From: Heyndrickxia ginsengihumi
Lineage (GTDB): Bacteria; Bacillota; Bacilli; Bacillales; Bacillaceae_C
Reading direction: 5' to 3'
Assembly: GCF_011008565.1 (NCBI RefSeq)
Contig: NZ_JAAIWK010000021.1
Coordinates: 1 to 64,000 of the forward strand
DNA length: 64,000 nt
The notes beneath the pieces were generated by a model. It was not told the DNA's origin, did no database searches, and was given only the letters and a program-made list of their open reading frames with translations. Positions 47,730-57,644 of this stretch are shown here, one piece after another. The position numbers and the translations under genes were made by a program. Numbering within the stretch: position 1 is the stretch's first letter; the number at the start of each line of letters is the position of its first letter.

Positions 47730-48653
47730 ATGTATCGTTTTCGCGCAATGAATACAAACATTGAAACTTTTTATTTAGGCAGCAAACATTGCCAACAGAC
47801 TGAAGCATGGTTCCACCACGTGGAAAAAACGCTTAGTCGTTTCTTGCCGGAAAGTGAATTGTCCCAATTGAATAGAACTGAAAATACACCCTTTTTGGCT
47901 AGCGATGTCCTATATGAAGCAGTCACAACAGCAGATAGATTCTATCATGAAACAGAAGGCATTTTTAATCCATATCTCGGCCGTGAAATTTGTCAGCTTG
48001 GCTACGATCAAAGCTTTGAAAAAATTGCAGCTGGCAAAGCAACATCATATAACCGCGATCAGTTGTCCTGTACTAAAGAAAAGCCGATTGAAATTGATGA
48101 CAAGATGAGGTTCATTACAATACACGGTGCACTTATTGATCTCGGTGGAATTGGAAAAGGATGGACCGCTCAGCAAGCAGCAAATCAATTGCAAAAGAAA
48201 AAAGTGGCATATGGCGGTATTGCCGCAGGCGGAGATATTATTGTCTGGGGAAAGCCAAAAGAAAAGTGGAATATTACTATTTCAACCCCGGAATCATGGG
48301 AAAAAAAATTATTTTCTTTCAAGCTCGATCGTCCAGCAGGGATTGCAACTAGCAGTACCATTAGAAGAAGCTGGAAAGATCATAACGGGAAAACGTTTCA
48401 CCATATTCTCGATCCGCGCACATGCCAAAGCGCCAACACTGACCTAGTTCAAGCAAGCGTGATCGCTCCTGATCTGATCACTGCAGAAGTTTATGCGAAA
48501 TGCATGATTATTTTAGGTTGGGAAAAAGGGATGGAATGGATCGCAGGAAAACGCACAGATCTAGGAATTATCGGTGTTAAAACAGACCACTCTATCGTAA
48601 CTGGCGGGACAATCCGCTGCTATTCTTCGGAAGGACTGATTTACTTTGAATGA
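47730..48653 (+). CDS. apbE: FAD:protein FMN transferase, ApbE
   Basis: A 307-residue ApbE-family flavin transferase. The motifs IDLGGIGKGW, GGIAAGGDI, GIATSSTIRR and HHILDPRT are all present; the late Mg-binding stretch reads LITAEVYAKCMIIL. It attaches FMN covalently to a Thr or Ser of a target protein. It has no clear signal peptide, so transfer may be cytoplasmic or export may be unrecognised. Three consecutive ATG codons (47724, 47727, 47730) follow AGGAG; the last has the best spacing. The ferric-reductase-like gene overlaps its end. Confidence 0.9.
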   Translation: MYRFRAMNTNIETFYLGSKHCQQTEAWFHHVEKTLSRFLPESELSQLNRTENTPFLASDVLYEAVTTADRFYHETEGIFNPYLGREICQLGYDQSFEKIAAGKATSYNRDQLSCTKEKPIEIDDKMRFITIHGALIDLGGIGKGWTAQQAANQLQKKKVAYGGIAAGGDIIVWGKPKEKWNITISTPESWEKKLFSFKLDRPAGIATSSTIRRSWKDHNGKTFHHILDPRTCQSANTDLVQASVIAPDLITAEVYAKCMIILGWEKGMEWIAGKRTDLGIIGVKTDHSIVTGGTIRCYSSEGLIYFE

Positions 48654-49221
48654 ATTATTAAATAATGTTCACCACTTCATGCCCGTTTGGACGGTTTCAC
48701 GTGCTGCCGGTATTACTTCATATTTGTTATTATTTGTATCTGTTATGACAGGAATGAGCGCACATTATCATTTTATGAAGGCAAAAACTAAAGCCAGAAT
48801 GAACCTGATACATCAGTCAACAGGATGGTTCGGCATGTTATTCGGGATGACACATGGGTTGATTCTAATCTTTAGTACATATCAATCATTTTCGATTTTG
48901 GAAGTCATCATCCCATTTGCTTCTAAAACACATCCGCTGCTGATTGGAATTGGAACTTTGGCGCTTTATGTGATGATTATATTAATTGTGACATCGGATT
49001 ACATGAAAGTACTTGGCCGAAAAACATGGAAGACGATACACTTTTTAGCCTTTCCAGCATTTATCAGTGCGTTTTTCCACAGTGTTTTGCTAGGCCCTGA
49101 TTCACATTATCCCTTTATGATGTTTTTATACTGCCTAACAGCAATCATTACCGTTGTGGCGCTTATCTGTAGAATTGCTGTCCGTCCGCCAAAAAAAGAA
49201 CTAACATCAACGCAAAAGTAA
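48646..49221 (+). CDS. ferric-reductase-like transmembrane cytochrome
   Basis: A 191-residue polytopic protein with about six helices of the ferric reductase-like transmembrane type. Paired His residues H56/H70 (LIHQSTGWFGMLFGMTH) and H132/H145 (TIHFLAFPAFISAFFH) have the 13-14-residue spacing that holds two stacked b hemes. No flavin or NADH domain is fused, so electrons must come from or go to a partner, perhaps a flavinylated protein made by ApbE. The start is TTG, overlapping apbE by 8 nt. Confidence 0.82.
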   Translation: MNELLNNVHHFMPVWTVSRAAGITSYLLLFVSVMTGMSAHYHFMKAKTKARMNLIHQSTGWFGMLFGMTHGLILIFSTYQSFSILEVIIPFASKTHPLLIGIGTLALYVMIILIVTSDYMKVLGRKTWKTIHFLAFPAFISAFFHSVLLGPDSHYPFMMFLYCLTAIITVVALICRIAVRPPKKELTSTQK

Positions 49222-49246
49222 GAAAAAAATTGTCATTTTAGAATGA

Positions 49247-49277
49247 GCCTGAAAGAACTGCTTTCAGGCATTTTTTT
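49247..49277 (+). terminator. terminator of the apbE operon
   Basis: GCCTGAAAG and CTTTCAGGC around a 5-nt loop, followed by seven T residues. Confidence 0.9.
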
Positions 49278-49699
49278 GCATGGAAATTTCAAGAAGCAGA
49301 CATTTATGGGGACAGTATCAAGTCCCCCAGCAATTCTCTCACTTTTCTTCAGGAGACTTACGATCTTCCTCAGACTTGCTTATACTCCTTACTTTCAATA
49401 GGACCATCTTGCTCAATCTCGTCTTGATGAATTTCAAATGATTGACTAAATTCATTAATAATCATTTCAACTGCTTTTCATTCTCCTACTAAAATAGGAT
49501 TGATAGTTTGTAGTTCCGGTGATTCTAATTGTTATTTTAATGTTAACCGCTTCACATAATGTCTGTTTAAAAATTCAATCGCTCTTCCTCGACGAAATAT
49601 TTTTGCACTACGAACATGTTCTTGCGCTTAGGACCGTCGCCGCCTGGATGGCGATTTTCTTCCAAACTATATTTCCCATCGAAATGCCTCTTTCTTTAA
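49278..49699. other. intergenic region with a possible gene remnant
   Basis: A minus-strand frame near 49370-49475 reads AVEMIINEFSQSFEIHQDEI then EQDGPIESKEYKQV and stops; it has no start or recognised family and looks like a remnant. No intact gene is seen. Confidence 0.3.
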
Positions 49700-49835
49700 G
49701 AAGCTAGGAAAACACGCAAAAGTGGTTAACTAAAGACGACGAACGTAGACTCCTACAGAAAGCGGAGGATATTTCCGGAGCGGAGTGGGGCGCAATATTC
49801 GGATTTTCTTTAGTTAATATGCTTTTCCCAGCCTC
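49700..49835 (-). repeat. dispersed palindromic repeat, family 1, copy C (deleted)
   Basis: Inverted relative to copies A and B. Both ends are preserved (GAGGCTGGGAAAAG and TTAACTAAAGA on one side; AAAGTGGTTAACTAAAGAC on the other), with CTCCGGAAATATCC and GGAGTCTACGTTC, but the central 90 nt are missing. Confidence 0.75.
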
Positions 49836-49911
49836 CAGATTTTTCTAGAAATGACTCTATATAGTTAATCTATAGTATACCAACACGCGATGACTGCTTT
49901 TTTAATTCATT

Positions 49912-51141
49912 TTAGCCTTCTGATAGAGAACGGATTTTCCTAAGTGAAGGAAATAAATACATCCACAAGCAAGCGACTACGATAGTTCCAAGACCGCCGA
50001 TAAAGGCAGCTGGGACAGTTCCAATCAATCCAGCGACCATGCCGGATTCAAACTCGCCAAGTTGATTGGAAGTTCCAATGAAAAGAGAATTTACAGCGTT
50101 CACTCGGCCACGCATCTCATCGGGAGTTTGCAGTTGCACAAGTGAAGACCTAATCACAACACTAATTACGTCCGAAGCACCAATCATTAGCAAAGCAATT
50201 AATGATATCATCAAATTTGTCGAAAGAGCAAAAACCATTGTAGCGATTCCAAACACAGCAAGTGCACCAAAAAGTGTAGGTCCAAAAGCTTTTTTAAGCG
50301 GAAAATAAGCGAAAATAATGGACATCAATAAGGCGCCAATTGCCGGTGCTGTTCTCATAAGTCCCAATCCCCACGGGCCCGTATGAAGAATATCTTGAGC
50401 AAATATCGGTAAAAGTGCTGTCGCTCCCCCAAGCAAGACGGCAAAAAGATCAAGCGATATTGTTCCTAAAATGACTGGATGGCGATAGACAAATACTAAT
50501 CCTGATAAGAGCGAACGCATTGATACAGGTTCCAGCTTGCGGACACTTTTCTCCATACGAATTAAGATCGTCAGAAACCCAGCAATTAGGAGCGCTATCG
50601 TTGCTATGGCGTAAACGAAATTAGGTCCTATGGAAAAGAGCACTCCCCCAAGGGATGGACCTAAAATTTGCGCCGCTTGTCCAGCTGAAGTACTCCATGC
50701 GATTGCCTGCTGGATAACAGCTTGCGGAACGAGCTGTGGTAATAGTGCAGAAGATGAGGGACCTTCAAATGCACGACAGGCACCAATAACTGCAGCAGCC
50801 AGTAAAATTTGTTCCCGTCCAAGCCAGCCGCTAATATTTCCAAATAATAAAAGTGCAGCGATCGCCCCCTCCGTAATCTGGCATAAAAAAACTATTTTGC
50901 GGCGATCAAAACGGTCTGCGGCATGACCGACAACTAATGTTAGAAGCACCATTGGAATAAACTGGGCAAGACCCACGAACCCAAGACTAAAAGCATCATG
51001 TGTTAACGAATACATTTGCCATCCGATGGCAACAGAGAGCATCTGAAAGGATGTCGAGGACAAAATTCGTGAAACCCAGTAATTTGTAAAAGATGGCTCC
51101 ATCAAAGCTGCATTCTTTACTTGAAACAAAACTTTACTCAC
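49912..51141 (-). CDS. MFS exporter, EntS-like
   Basis: A 409-residue twelve-helix transporter of the MFS_3/EntS group. Helix 2-3 loop GHAADRFDRRKIVFL is typical, and CRAFEGPSSSALLPQLVP matches the conserved loop of this family. EntS relatives export siderophores; others export macrolides. No siderophore genes are nearby, so the substrate is unknown. The chosen GTG at 51141 is very close to AAAGGAA; a TTG four codons later is an alternative start. Confidence 0.85.
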   Translation of the reverse strand: MSKVLFQVKNAALMEPSFTNYWVSRILSSTSFQMLSVAIGWQMYSLTHDAFSLGFVGLAQFIPMVLLTLVVGHAADRFDRRKIVFLCQITEGAIAALLLFGNISGWLGREQILLAAAVIGACRAFEGPSSSALLPQLVPQAVIQQAIAWSTSAGQAAQILGPSLGGVLFSIGPNFVYAIATIALLIAGFLTILIRMEKSVRKLEPVSMRSLLSGLVFVYRHPVILGTISLDLFAVLLGGATALLPIFAQDILHTGPWGLGLMRTAPAIGALLMSIIFAYFPLKKAFGPTLFGALAVFGIATMVFALSTNLMISLIALLMIGASDVISVVIRSSLVQLQTPDEMRGRVNAVNSLFIGTSNQLGEFESGMVAGLIGTVPAAFIGGLGTIVVACLWMYLFPSLRKIRSLSEG

Positions 51142-51330
51142 TTCCTTTCCAAAAGAATAAAAAAATCTTCTTTAAGTTATTCAGCCACTGATTTATAAAA
51201 CACGATATATTATACTATAAACTTCATAATCAATGGATTTAAATGAACTCATTGTTAAATTCCAAGCCTAATTCCTAATCTCAGTATTAGTTTTTAAACA
51301 TTTATAGGTGAAAATATAGTGTTTGCGCAT

Positions 51331-51382
51331 AAATAAAAACGGGATGACTTTCTTCATAAAAGAGAGTCATCCCGTTTTTATT
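51331..51382. terminator. bidirectional terminator-like hairpin
   Basis: AAAAACGGGATGACT and AGTCATCCCGTTTTT form a long stem with A and T runs on both sides, between the exporter and mntH. The rest of 51142-51569 contains no gene. Confidence 0.75.
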
Positions 51383-51569
51383 TCGTATAGTTGCCTATTA
51401 CTTTACTTATTAACTAATTATTCATCGCTCTTTTCTAACAAAATCTCATAAATAGCGTTAATTCAAATCGAAAGTGGGATACTCAAGCGGAAGTCCGCTC
51501 TACCTTCTTTCATTACAAGCATCGAAACGAAGAACCTATTCGAATTAATCCGCTTGCACTCAAATTGCT

Positions 51570-52919
51570 TTAGAAAAGAGTACTCCATAATAAGTAGGCA
51601 TTCAACACAACAATAAGTGCCGTTACAAACCATGCTAACCATTTTATCCATGGTTTATTTACAAATTCACCCATTTTCTTTTTATCGCTTGTAAACATGA
51701 CGAGTGGGACAACTGCAAAAGATAATTGAAGTGATAGGATTACTTGACTTAGTATTAATAAGTCACCAGTCCCTTTTTCCCCATACATTAATGTAACGAT
51801 TACTGCCGGAATAATTGCGATCATTCTTGTTATCAGGCGACGCAGCCATGGCTTTATCCTTATGTTTAAGAACCCTTCCATTACGATTTGACCAGCAAGT
51901 GTTCCTGTCAATGTAGAGTTTTGACCAGAGGCAAGCAATGCAATACCAAATAAAATAGCAGCAGCACCTGAACCAACTAAAGGATCTAATAAATGATACG
52001 CATCTTGAATTTCAGCAACATTTTTATGACCTGATGAATGAAAAACGGCAGCTGACAGAATAAGGATTGCCGCATTTACAAACAAAGCAAGCATTAATGC
52101 AACTGTTGAATCGATCGTTGCATATTTAATTGCAGAACGTTTCCCCTCTGAAGTATCATCATAATTCCTTGTTTGCACAATAGAAGAATGAAGATAAAGA
52201 TTATGTGGCATCACTGTTGCCCCTAAAATACCTAAAGCAATATAAAGCATGTCAGGATTATAAACAATCTCACTGCTTGGTAAAAATCCAGTTAATACAC
52301 CGCCAATTTCGGGCTTAGATAAGATAATTTCTACACCGAAACAGACTGTGATCGTGGCAATTAAAGCAATAACGAATGATTCAATATAACGAAAACCTTT
52401 ATTTTGAAGAAGTAAAATCAGTAAAACATCAAATGCTGTAATACATACGCCGTAAATAAGCGGAATGTTGAATAATAAATTTAAGGCAATTGCAGAACCA
52501 ATGACCTCTGCTAAATCACATGCAACAATCGCAAGCTCACATAACACCCATAGTGCGACTGATACCGGTTTGCTAAAATGATCTCGACAAGCTTGAGCAA
52601 GATCTCTCCCTGAAACAATTCCTAATTTGGCTGCTAAAGATTGCAATAAAATCGCCATTAAGTTTGAGATTAAAATAACAGATAACAACGTGTATCCATA
52701 AGATGCTCCGCCGGCAATAGAAGTTGCCCAGTTACCTGGATCCATATAACCTACTGCTACTAAATATCCAGGTCCAATAAACGCCAGTAATCTGCGAAAA
52801 AAACTTCCTGTTTGTTTAACCGGAACAGACTTATGAACTTCTTGTAAACTTGGATTGTCATTGTTTTTTCTCCACGATTGCTGTTTCGAATCTTGTGCTT
52901 CTAATTCTCTTGCATTCAT
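51570..52919 (-). CDS. mntH: Nramp-family manganese/divalent metal transporter
   Basis: A 449-residue eleven-helix Nramp protein. The metal-binding helix 1 motif DPGNW is at 60-64, and the helix 6 motif appears as [12 protein letters not shown]. It imports Mn(II) with protons. AAAGGAGG precedes the ATG. A short gene of 43 codons ends 17 nt upstream, and a probable MntR box overlaps the shared promoter, so expression should fall when manganese is plentiful. Confidence 0.95.
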   Translation of the reverse strand: MNARELEAQDSKQQSWRKNNDNPSLQEVHKSVPVKQTGSFFRRLLAFIGPGYLVAVGYMDPGNWATSIAGGASYGYTLLSVILISNLMAILLQSLAAKLGIVSGRDLAQACRDHFSKPVSVALWVLCELAIVACDLAEVIGSAIALNLLFNIPLIYGVCITAFDVLLILLLQNKGFRYIESFVIALIATITVCFGVEIILSKPEIGGVLTGFLPSSEIVYNPDMLYIALGILGATVMPHNLYLHSSIVQTRNYDDTSEGKRSAIKYATIDSTVALMLALFVNAAILILSAAVFHSSGHKNVAEIQDAYHLLDPLVGSGAAAILFGIALLASGQNSTLTGTLAGQIVMEGFLNIRIKPWLRRLITRMIAIIPAVIVTLMYGEKGTGDLLILSQVILSLQLSFAVVPLVMFTSDKKKMGEFVNKPWIKWLAWFVTALIVVLNAYLLWSTLF

Positions 52920-52935
52920 TTCCCCATCCTCCTTT

Positions 52936-53067
52936 TCAATCTGATTGCTGATCTGCTTTTATGTTGGTTAATACGTTATGATAATCCTCTTCATTAATAA
53001 TTCCGAACTTTTTACACATATAAGAATACAACATCATTTTTTTCTTCATTCGCTTAGAAAGATACAC
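52936..53067 (-). CDS. 43-residue protein upstream of mntH
   Basis: A short minus-strand frame starting at GTG (53065-53067) with GGTGGAG 5 nt upstream and ending at TGA 52936. The product is highly basic at its start ([20 protein letters not shown]) and then [13 protein letters not shown] and an acidic/polar tail. The stop precedes the mntH ribosome site by a few nt. A good ribosome site, a protein-like amphipathic sequence and the regulated promoter argue that it is real. No family recognised. Confidence 0.55.
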   Translation of the reverse strand: MYLSKRMKKKMMLYSYMCKKFGIINEEDYHNVLTNIKADQQSD

Positions 53068-53103
53068 GATTTCTCCACCTCTCCTGCCTTTTAATGTAAT
53101 TAT

Positions 53104-53137
53104 ATTCTACATCACAAAAAAGTTTCCTTCAACCAAA
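53104..53137 (-). promoter_or_regulatory. mntH promoter with MntR box
   Basis: On the minus strand TTGAAG (53127-53132) and TAGAAT (53104-53109) are 17 nt apart. TTTGGTTGAAGGAAACT (53121-53137) differs from the MntR operator TTTGCCTTAAGGAAACT at three positions and covers the -35. Manganese-bound MntR should repress from here. Confidence 0.7.
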
Positions 53138-53247
53138 AAATATTTATTAGGACAATATTATTGATCATACGAAAACAAAATCGATTATTAGCACGTTTCA
53201 TACGGATAAATAATGCATTTAAACAATGTACGAACAGCACTTGAACA

Positions 53248-53331
53248 AAAAACTCTTCTCTGATGAGAAGAGTTCAACAAGACCACGCAGGAGTATCCCG
53301 CGGAAAGCGAACCCTTGCAGTGGAAATCAAT
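53248..53331. repeat. hairpin plus dispersed-repeat relic (family 2)
   Basis: AACTCTTCTC and GAGAAGAGTT (53250-53273) form a hairpin. It is followed by CGCAGGAGTATCCCGCGGAA, AGCGAAC and TGCAGTGGAAATCAAT, a fragment of a common Bacillaceae repeat. The inverse, TGATTTCCGCTGCAGG with TTCCGCTCCAATCA, lies at 63411-63475. No gene is encoded here. Confidence 0.55.
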
Positions 53332-53449
53332 ATTATAAGCTCTTTACACTTGAACTTTTTTGTTAAATTGCTTTATTCTTTTTATCCCGTGTTATCTTCA
53401 ACTCATTTCGGAAATACTAAACAAAGGATTTTTTTAAGGAGATGGGTCC

Positions 53450-54454
53450 ATGCTACATACCGTATATTATCGATTTCTCCATTGGCCAATCATCGTTCGA
53501 ATTTTACTACTTTCACTAGCCTTGATTTGCTGCTTTGGATTTGCCATACATTTGATCGAGCCAAAAACCTTTCCAACAGTATTTGATGGGATCTGGTGGG
53601 CTGTCATCACAACAGCAACAGTAGGTTATGGTGATTTATACCCAGTAACCTTTCTTGGTCGTATGCTTGGTATTCTTCTTGTGCTATCTGGTGCAGGGAT
53701 ATTATCTGCATATTTCGTCTCGCTGGCAACCGCGACTGCAACGAGGCAAAATGCTTTTATGGAAGGAAGAGGTTCCTATGGGGGAGAAAATCATATTGTC
53801 ATCATCGGTTGGAATGAACGTGCAAAAAAAGTCATTCAGCAATTATTTGTCATTTCTCCTAATCGCCATATCGTACTTATCGATGAAACCCTTAATATGA
53901 ATCCTTGTCCAGATAACAATGTCAACTTTATTCATGGCAAACCTTATCACGATGAAACATTAAAAAAAGCAAATATTAAAGTTGCTGACATGGTACTGAT
54001 AACAGCTGATCAGCATAAAACGGAAACCGAAGCAGATATGAGCACTATATTAATATTAATTGCTGTAAAGGGGATGAATCCTAACACATATTGTATTGTA
54101 GAAATTTTAACAGAGGATAATGTGTTAAACGCCAAACGAGCTGGAGCAAATGAAATCATTCAGGCGAATACACAGACAGGTTATGTAATGATGAATAGCC
54201 TGTTAGCAAATGGAATGTCAGAAACATTGCTACTATTGTTGGACCGATTCAATAAAAATCATTTTCTTTATATTGGAGTTAAACCTGAATGGGAGGGTTT
54301 AACAATTACAGAGTTAAATCCCCATTTATTGTCAGAAAGAAAAATATTAATCGGTATTCAATTTAATCATGAAACGATCATTAACCCGCCTCCAGAATTT
54401 CAAGTAATAGCAGGACAGCGCTTATTTGTCATTTCAGCAGATCAATCAACATAA
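53450..54454 (+). CDS. yugO: potassium channel with RCK domain, YugO-like
   Basis: A 334-residue two-helix potassium channel. The selectivity filter TVGYGD is at 57-62, between two membrane helices, and the RCK/TrkA-N domain follows (ENHIVIIGWNERAKKVIQQL, about 111-130). YugO in B. subtilis is the channel involved in biofilm electrical signalling and has nearly the same length. GGAGATGGG precedes the ATG. It is convergent with pgi, and the two share a bidirectional terminator. The neighbourhood (pgi, yuzA, yugI) agrees with B. subtilis gene order. Confidence 0.92.
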   Translation: MLHTVYYRFLHWPIIVRILLLSLALICCFGFAIHLIEPKTFPTVFDGIWWAVITTATVGYGDLYPVTFLGRMLGILLVLSGAGILSAYFVSLATATATRQNAFMEGRGSYGGENHIVIIGWNERAKKVIQQLFVISPNRHIVLIDETLNMNPCPDNNVNFIHGKPYHDETLKKANIKVADMVLITADQHKTETEADMSTILILIAVKGMNPNTYCIVEILTEDNVLNAKRAGANEIIQANTQTGYVMMNSLLANGMSETLLLLLDRFNKNHFLYIGVKPEWEGLTITELNPHLLSERKILIGIQFNHETIINPPPEFQVIAGQRLFVISADQST

Positions 54455-54497
54455 GAAAAAAGAGTAGAAACTGAAGTGTTCAAGCTTATAGACACAT

Positions 54498-54539
54498 AAA
54501 AAAACGAAGAGGCAATTGCGGTTGCCTCTTCGTTTTTTT
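54498..54539. terminator. bidirectional terminator between yugO and pgi
   Basis: AACGAAGAGGCAA and TTGCCTCTTCGTT form a 13-bp stem with A and T runs on the two sides, so it can serve both convergent genes. Confidence 0.92.
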
Positions 54540-54540
54540 A

Positions 54541-55887
54541 TTATAAACGTTTTTCAAGTTCAGCTTTTTTATCTTCATATCCAGGTTTGCCAAGGAGTGC
54601 AAACATATTTGTTTTATAAGCTTCTACACCTGGTTGGTCAAATGGATTCACACCATTTAAATATCCGCTGACAGCACAAGCTTTTTCAAAGAAGTATACG
54701 AGGTAGCCAAAAGTATAAGCATCAACTTTTGGAATGCTAACAACAAGATTAGGTACGCCACCATCAGTATGTGCTAACAATGTTCCTTCAAAAGCTTTAT
54801 TATTTACGAAATCAACTGTTTTACCAGCAAGATAATTTAAACCATCTAAATCATTTTCTTCTTTTTCAATTGTTAAGTTTTCACGTGGTTGTTCGACTTT
54901 TACAACTGTTTCAAATAAATCACGACGCCCTTCTTGTACATATTGTCCAAGAGAGTGTAAATCAGTTGAGAAGTTTGCTGAAGATGGATAAATACCTTTT
55001 TGGTCTTTTCCTTCACTTTCACCAAATAATTGTTTCCACCATTCAGAGAAATATTGAAGACCTGGTTCGTAATTAATGAGCATTTCGATTGTTTTTCCTT
55101 TACGATAAAGGACATTACGAGCTGCTGCATATTGGTAAGCAATGTTTTCTGATACGTCCGGATTTGCGAAATCATCAACAGCTTTTGCTGCACCGTCCAT
55201 TATATCCTGAATATTTACGCCGCTTACAGCAATTGGTAATAAACCAACAGGAGTTAAGACAGAATAACGTCCACCAACATCATCAGGAATGACAAATGTT
55301 TCATATCCTTCTTCATTAGAAAGTGTTTTTAATGCACCTTTTTGACGGTCCGTTGTTGCATAAATACGTTTTTTCGCTTCTTCTTCACCGTATTTTTCTT
55401 TAAGAAGCTTGCTGAAAATACGGAATGCAATTGCAGGTTCTGTTGTAGTACCAGATTTTGAAATAACATTAATAGAGAAATCTTTTCCTTCTAAGACATC
55501 CATTAAATCTTTCATATAAGTTGAGCTGATGCTGTTTCCAAGGAAAAAGATTTGTGGTGCTTGACGTTTTTCTTTTGGCAACACATTTGCAAAACTATGG
55601 TTTAACATATCGATTGCTGCGCGTGCACCTAAGTATGATCCACCGATACCAATTACTAATAAGATATCAGAATCATTTTTAATTTTTTCTGCAGCTTTTT
55701 GAATGCGTGCAAATTCTTCTTTATCATAGTCTTTTGGAAGAGTAAGCCAGCCAATAAAATCATTTCCAATTCCAGTTTTATCATGTAATTGCTGATGAGC
55801 CAATTTGATTGGTTCAGCTAAATATGTAATTTCATGTTCACCGAAAAATGAAAGAGCCTTTGAATAGTCAAATTGAATATGCGTCAT
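54541..55887 (-). CDS. pgi: glucose-6-phosphate isomerase
   Basis: A 448-residue glycolytic enzyme that interconverts glucose-6-phosphate and fructose-6-phosphate. Conserved motifs are [41 protein letters not shown] and the late [12 protein letters not shown]. The start [12 protein letters not shown] matches the Bacillus protein as I know it; the ATG at 55887 has GGAGG 8 nt upstream, while the ATG at 55902 overlaps the ribosome site. Confidence 0.97.
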   Translation of the reverse strand: MTHIQFDYSKALSFFGEHEITYLAEPIKLAHQQLHDKTGIGNDFIGWLTLPKDYDKEEFARIQKAAEKIKNDSDILLVIGIGGSYLGARAAIDMLNHSFANVLPKEKRQAPQIFFLGNSISSTYMKDLMDVLEGKDFSINVISKSGTTTEPAIAFRIFSKLLKEKYGEEEAKKRIYATTDRQKGALKTLSNEEGYETFVIPDDVGGRYSVLTPVGLLPIAVSGVNIQDIMDGAAKAVDDFANPDVSENIAYQYAAARNVLYRKGKTIEMLINYEPGLQYFSEWWKQLFGESEGKDQKGIYPSSANFSTDLHSLGQYVQEGRRDLFETVVKVEQPRENLTIEKEENDLDGLNYLAGKTVDFVNNKAFEGTLLAHTDGGVPNLVVSIPKVDAYTFGYLVYFFEKACAVSGYLNGVNPFDQPGVEAYKTNMFALLGKPGYEDKKAELEKRL

Positions 55888-56047
55888 GTTCATTTCCTCC
55901 AAAAATTATTTTAACAACCACTTTCACTTTAACGAAATTTTTTCATTTTATCAAGAAAAGTAACGTTTTTCTCACAATATATACATGAATAATTTACACC
56001 GATTAGAAACATCCTATTCTTGTACGAAAATAAAGGAGGTTAAAACC

Positions 56048-56278
56048 ATGAGCATTATTCAAAGAATTGCTTTAGTGTTAACGATTATCGGGGCAATTAA
56101 TTGGGGTCTTATCGGGTTTTTTAACTTTAATTTAGTAGCAGCCATTTTCGGTGATGGTTCAGCTCTATCTCGAATCATCTACGGTATCGTAGGGATCTGC
56201 GGTTTAATTAACCTTGGTTTATTATTTAAACCTGATGCAGAAGTTGAACGTTCTACTGAAGCAAGAACAACTAGATAA
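56048..56278 (+). CDS. yuzA: DUF378 membrane protein, YuzA-like
   Basis: A 76-residue protein with two membrane helices and the DUF378 core IIGAINWGLIGFFNFNLVA, then GICGLINL. Its function is unknown. AAAGGAGG precedes the ATG at 56048. B. subtilis has the homologue YuzA close to pgi and yugI, as here. Confidence 0.88.
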   Translation: MSIIQRIALVLTIIGAINWGLIGFFNFNLVAAIFGDGSALSRIIYGIVGICGLINLGLLFKPDAEVERSTEARTTR

Positions 56279-56403
56279 CGACTTCAATAGCTATGGCGGA
56301 TAGATATGAATATCTTCCGCCGATGTTTACATAATACACGTCAATTAAATCTTGAGTAGAAAAGAAAGCTTTTAGCTTTATTTTTCTCTCAAGATTTCTG
56401 CGC

Positions 56404-57597
56404 TCATTTACTTAAAATTTTCGTAATTCTTTCAAGTGCCCAATCTAGCTCTTCATCTGTTATTACTAATGGTGGAGCAAAACGAATGACATTTTCATGT
56501 GTTTCCTTACATAAAAGCCCTTCATCTTTTAAAGCTTCACAATATGGTCTTGCTGATTCATTTAAAACAACGCCGATAAATAGGCCCTTTCCGCGAACTT
56601 CCTGTATATGTTCACCTTTTATTTGTTGTAATTGCCGCATAAAAATAGCACCTAACTGTAATGAACGTTCTGCTAATTGTTCTTCTTTTAACACATCAAG
56701 GGCAGCAATCGAAACGGCACATGCAAGCGGATTCCCTCCAAAAGTCGAGCCATGTGATCCTGGATTGAACACACTTAAAATATCCGTGTTAGCGGCGACA
56801 CATGAAATAGGGACAACCCCTCCCCCTAATGCCTTTCCTAAAATATAGACATCAGGAATGACTTGCTCCCAATCACAAGCAAACATTTTTCCAGTTCTTC
56901 CTAAGCCAGTTTGAATTTCGTCGGCCATAAATAATATATGATGTTTTTTACATAGTTCGTATGCTGCTTTTAAAAATCCTTCAGGAGGTAAAATAATTCC
57001 CGCTTCGCCTTGAATTGGTTCCAATAAGAATGCTGCTGTATTAGGGGTAATCGCTGCTTCCAATGCAGCAATATTCCCATATGGTACAAGCTTAATACCT
57101 GGTAGCATCGGTCCAAAACCTTGTTGATATTCTTTTTCTGAAGAAAGTGAGACAGCGGTCATTGTACGCCCATGAAAGTTTCCTTCGCATCCAATTATTT
57201 CTGCTTGATTTTCTGCAATCCCCTTTGTTTGATATGCCCAGCGCCGTGCTGCTTTAAAAGCTGTTTCAACTGCCTCTGCCCCTGTGTTCATCGGTAAAAC
57301 CATTTCTTTTTTCGTTAAATCACTCACTCTTTTAAGCCATGGTCCAAATTGATCATTATGGAAGGCACGTGATGTGAGTGTTACACGATCTGCTTGTTTT
57401 TTTAATGCTTTAATGATTTTAGGATGGCGATGTCCTTGATTTAAAGCTGAGTACCCGCTTAACATATCCATATAGCGATTTCCCTCAGGATCTTGAACCC
57501 ATACTCCTTCCGCTTGTGAAATCACAACAGGCAGAGGATGATAATTATGGGCGCCATATTGTTCAGTTTGTTTTATTAGTTGGTCAGATGTTGTCAT
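56404..57597 (-). CDS. rocD: ornithine aminotransferase
   Basis: A 397-residue class III PLP transaminase that converts ornithine and 2-oxoglutarate to glutamate semialdehyde and glutamate. [41 protein letters not shown] and the PLP Lys in ILGKALGGG are all present. AAGGAGG lies upstream of the ATG at 57597, and an earlier in-frame ATG is not supported. It follows rocA by about 50 nt, so the two steps from ornithine to glutamate are in one operon. Confidence 0.94.
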   Translation of the reverse strand: MTTSDQLIKQTEQYGAHNYHPLPVVISQAEGVWVQDPEGNRYMDMLSGYSALNQGHRHPKIIKALKKQADRVTLTSRAFHNDQFGPWLKRVSDLTKKEMVLPMNTGAEAVETAFKAARRWAYQTKGIAENQAEIIGCEGNFHGRTMTAVSLSSEKEYQQGFGPMLPGIKLVPYGNIAALEAAITPNTAAFLLEPIQGEAGIILPPEGFLKAAYELCKKHHILFMADEIQTGLGRTGKMFACDWEQVIPDVYILGKALGGGVVPISCVAANTDILSVFNPGSHGSTFGGNPLACAVSIAALDVLKEEQLAERSLQLGAIFMRQLQQIKGEHIQEVRGKGLFIGVVLNESARPYCEALKDEGLLCKETHENVIRFAPPLVITDEELDWALERITKILSK

Positions 57598-57644
57598 GTT
57601 TTTGCCTCCTTTTCTAAAATGTTTAATATTCCTGTTCATTACCT

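Noticed and set aside
53250-53273. Hairpin as a terminator of a minus-strand gene
   Set aside because: T-rich on the minus strand, but no minus-strand gene ends there; it was left as part of the repeat relic.
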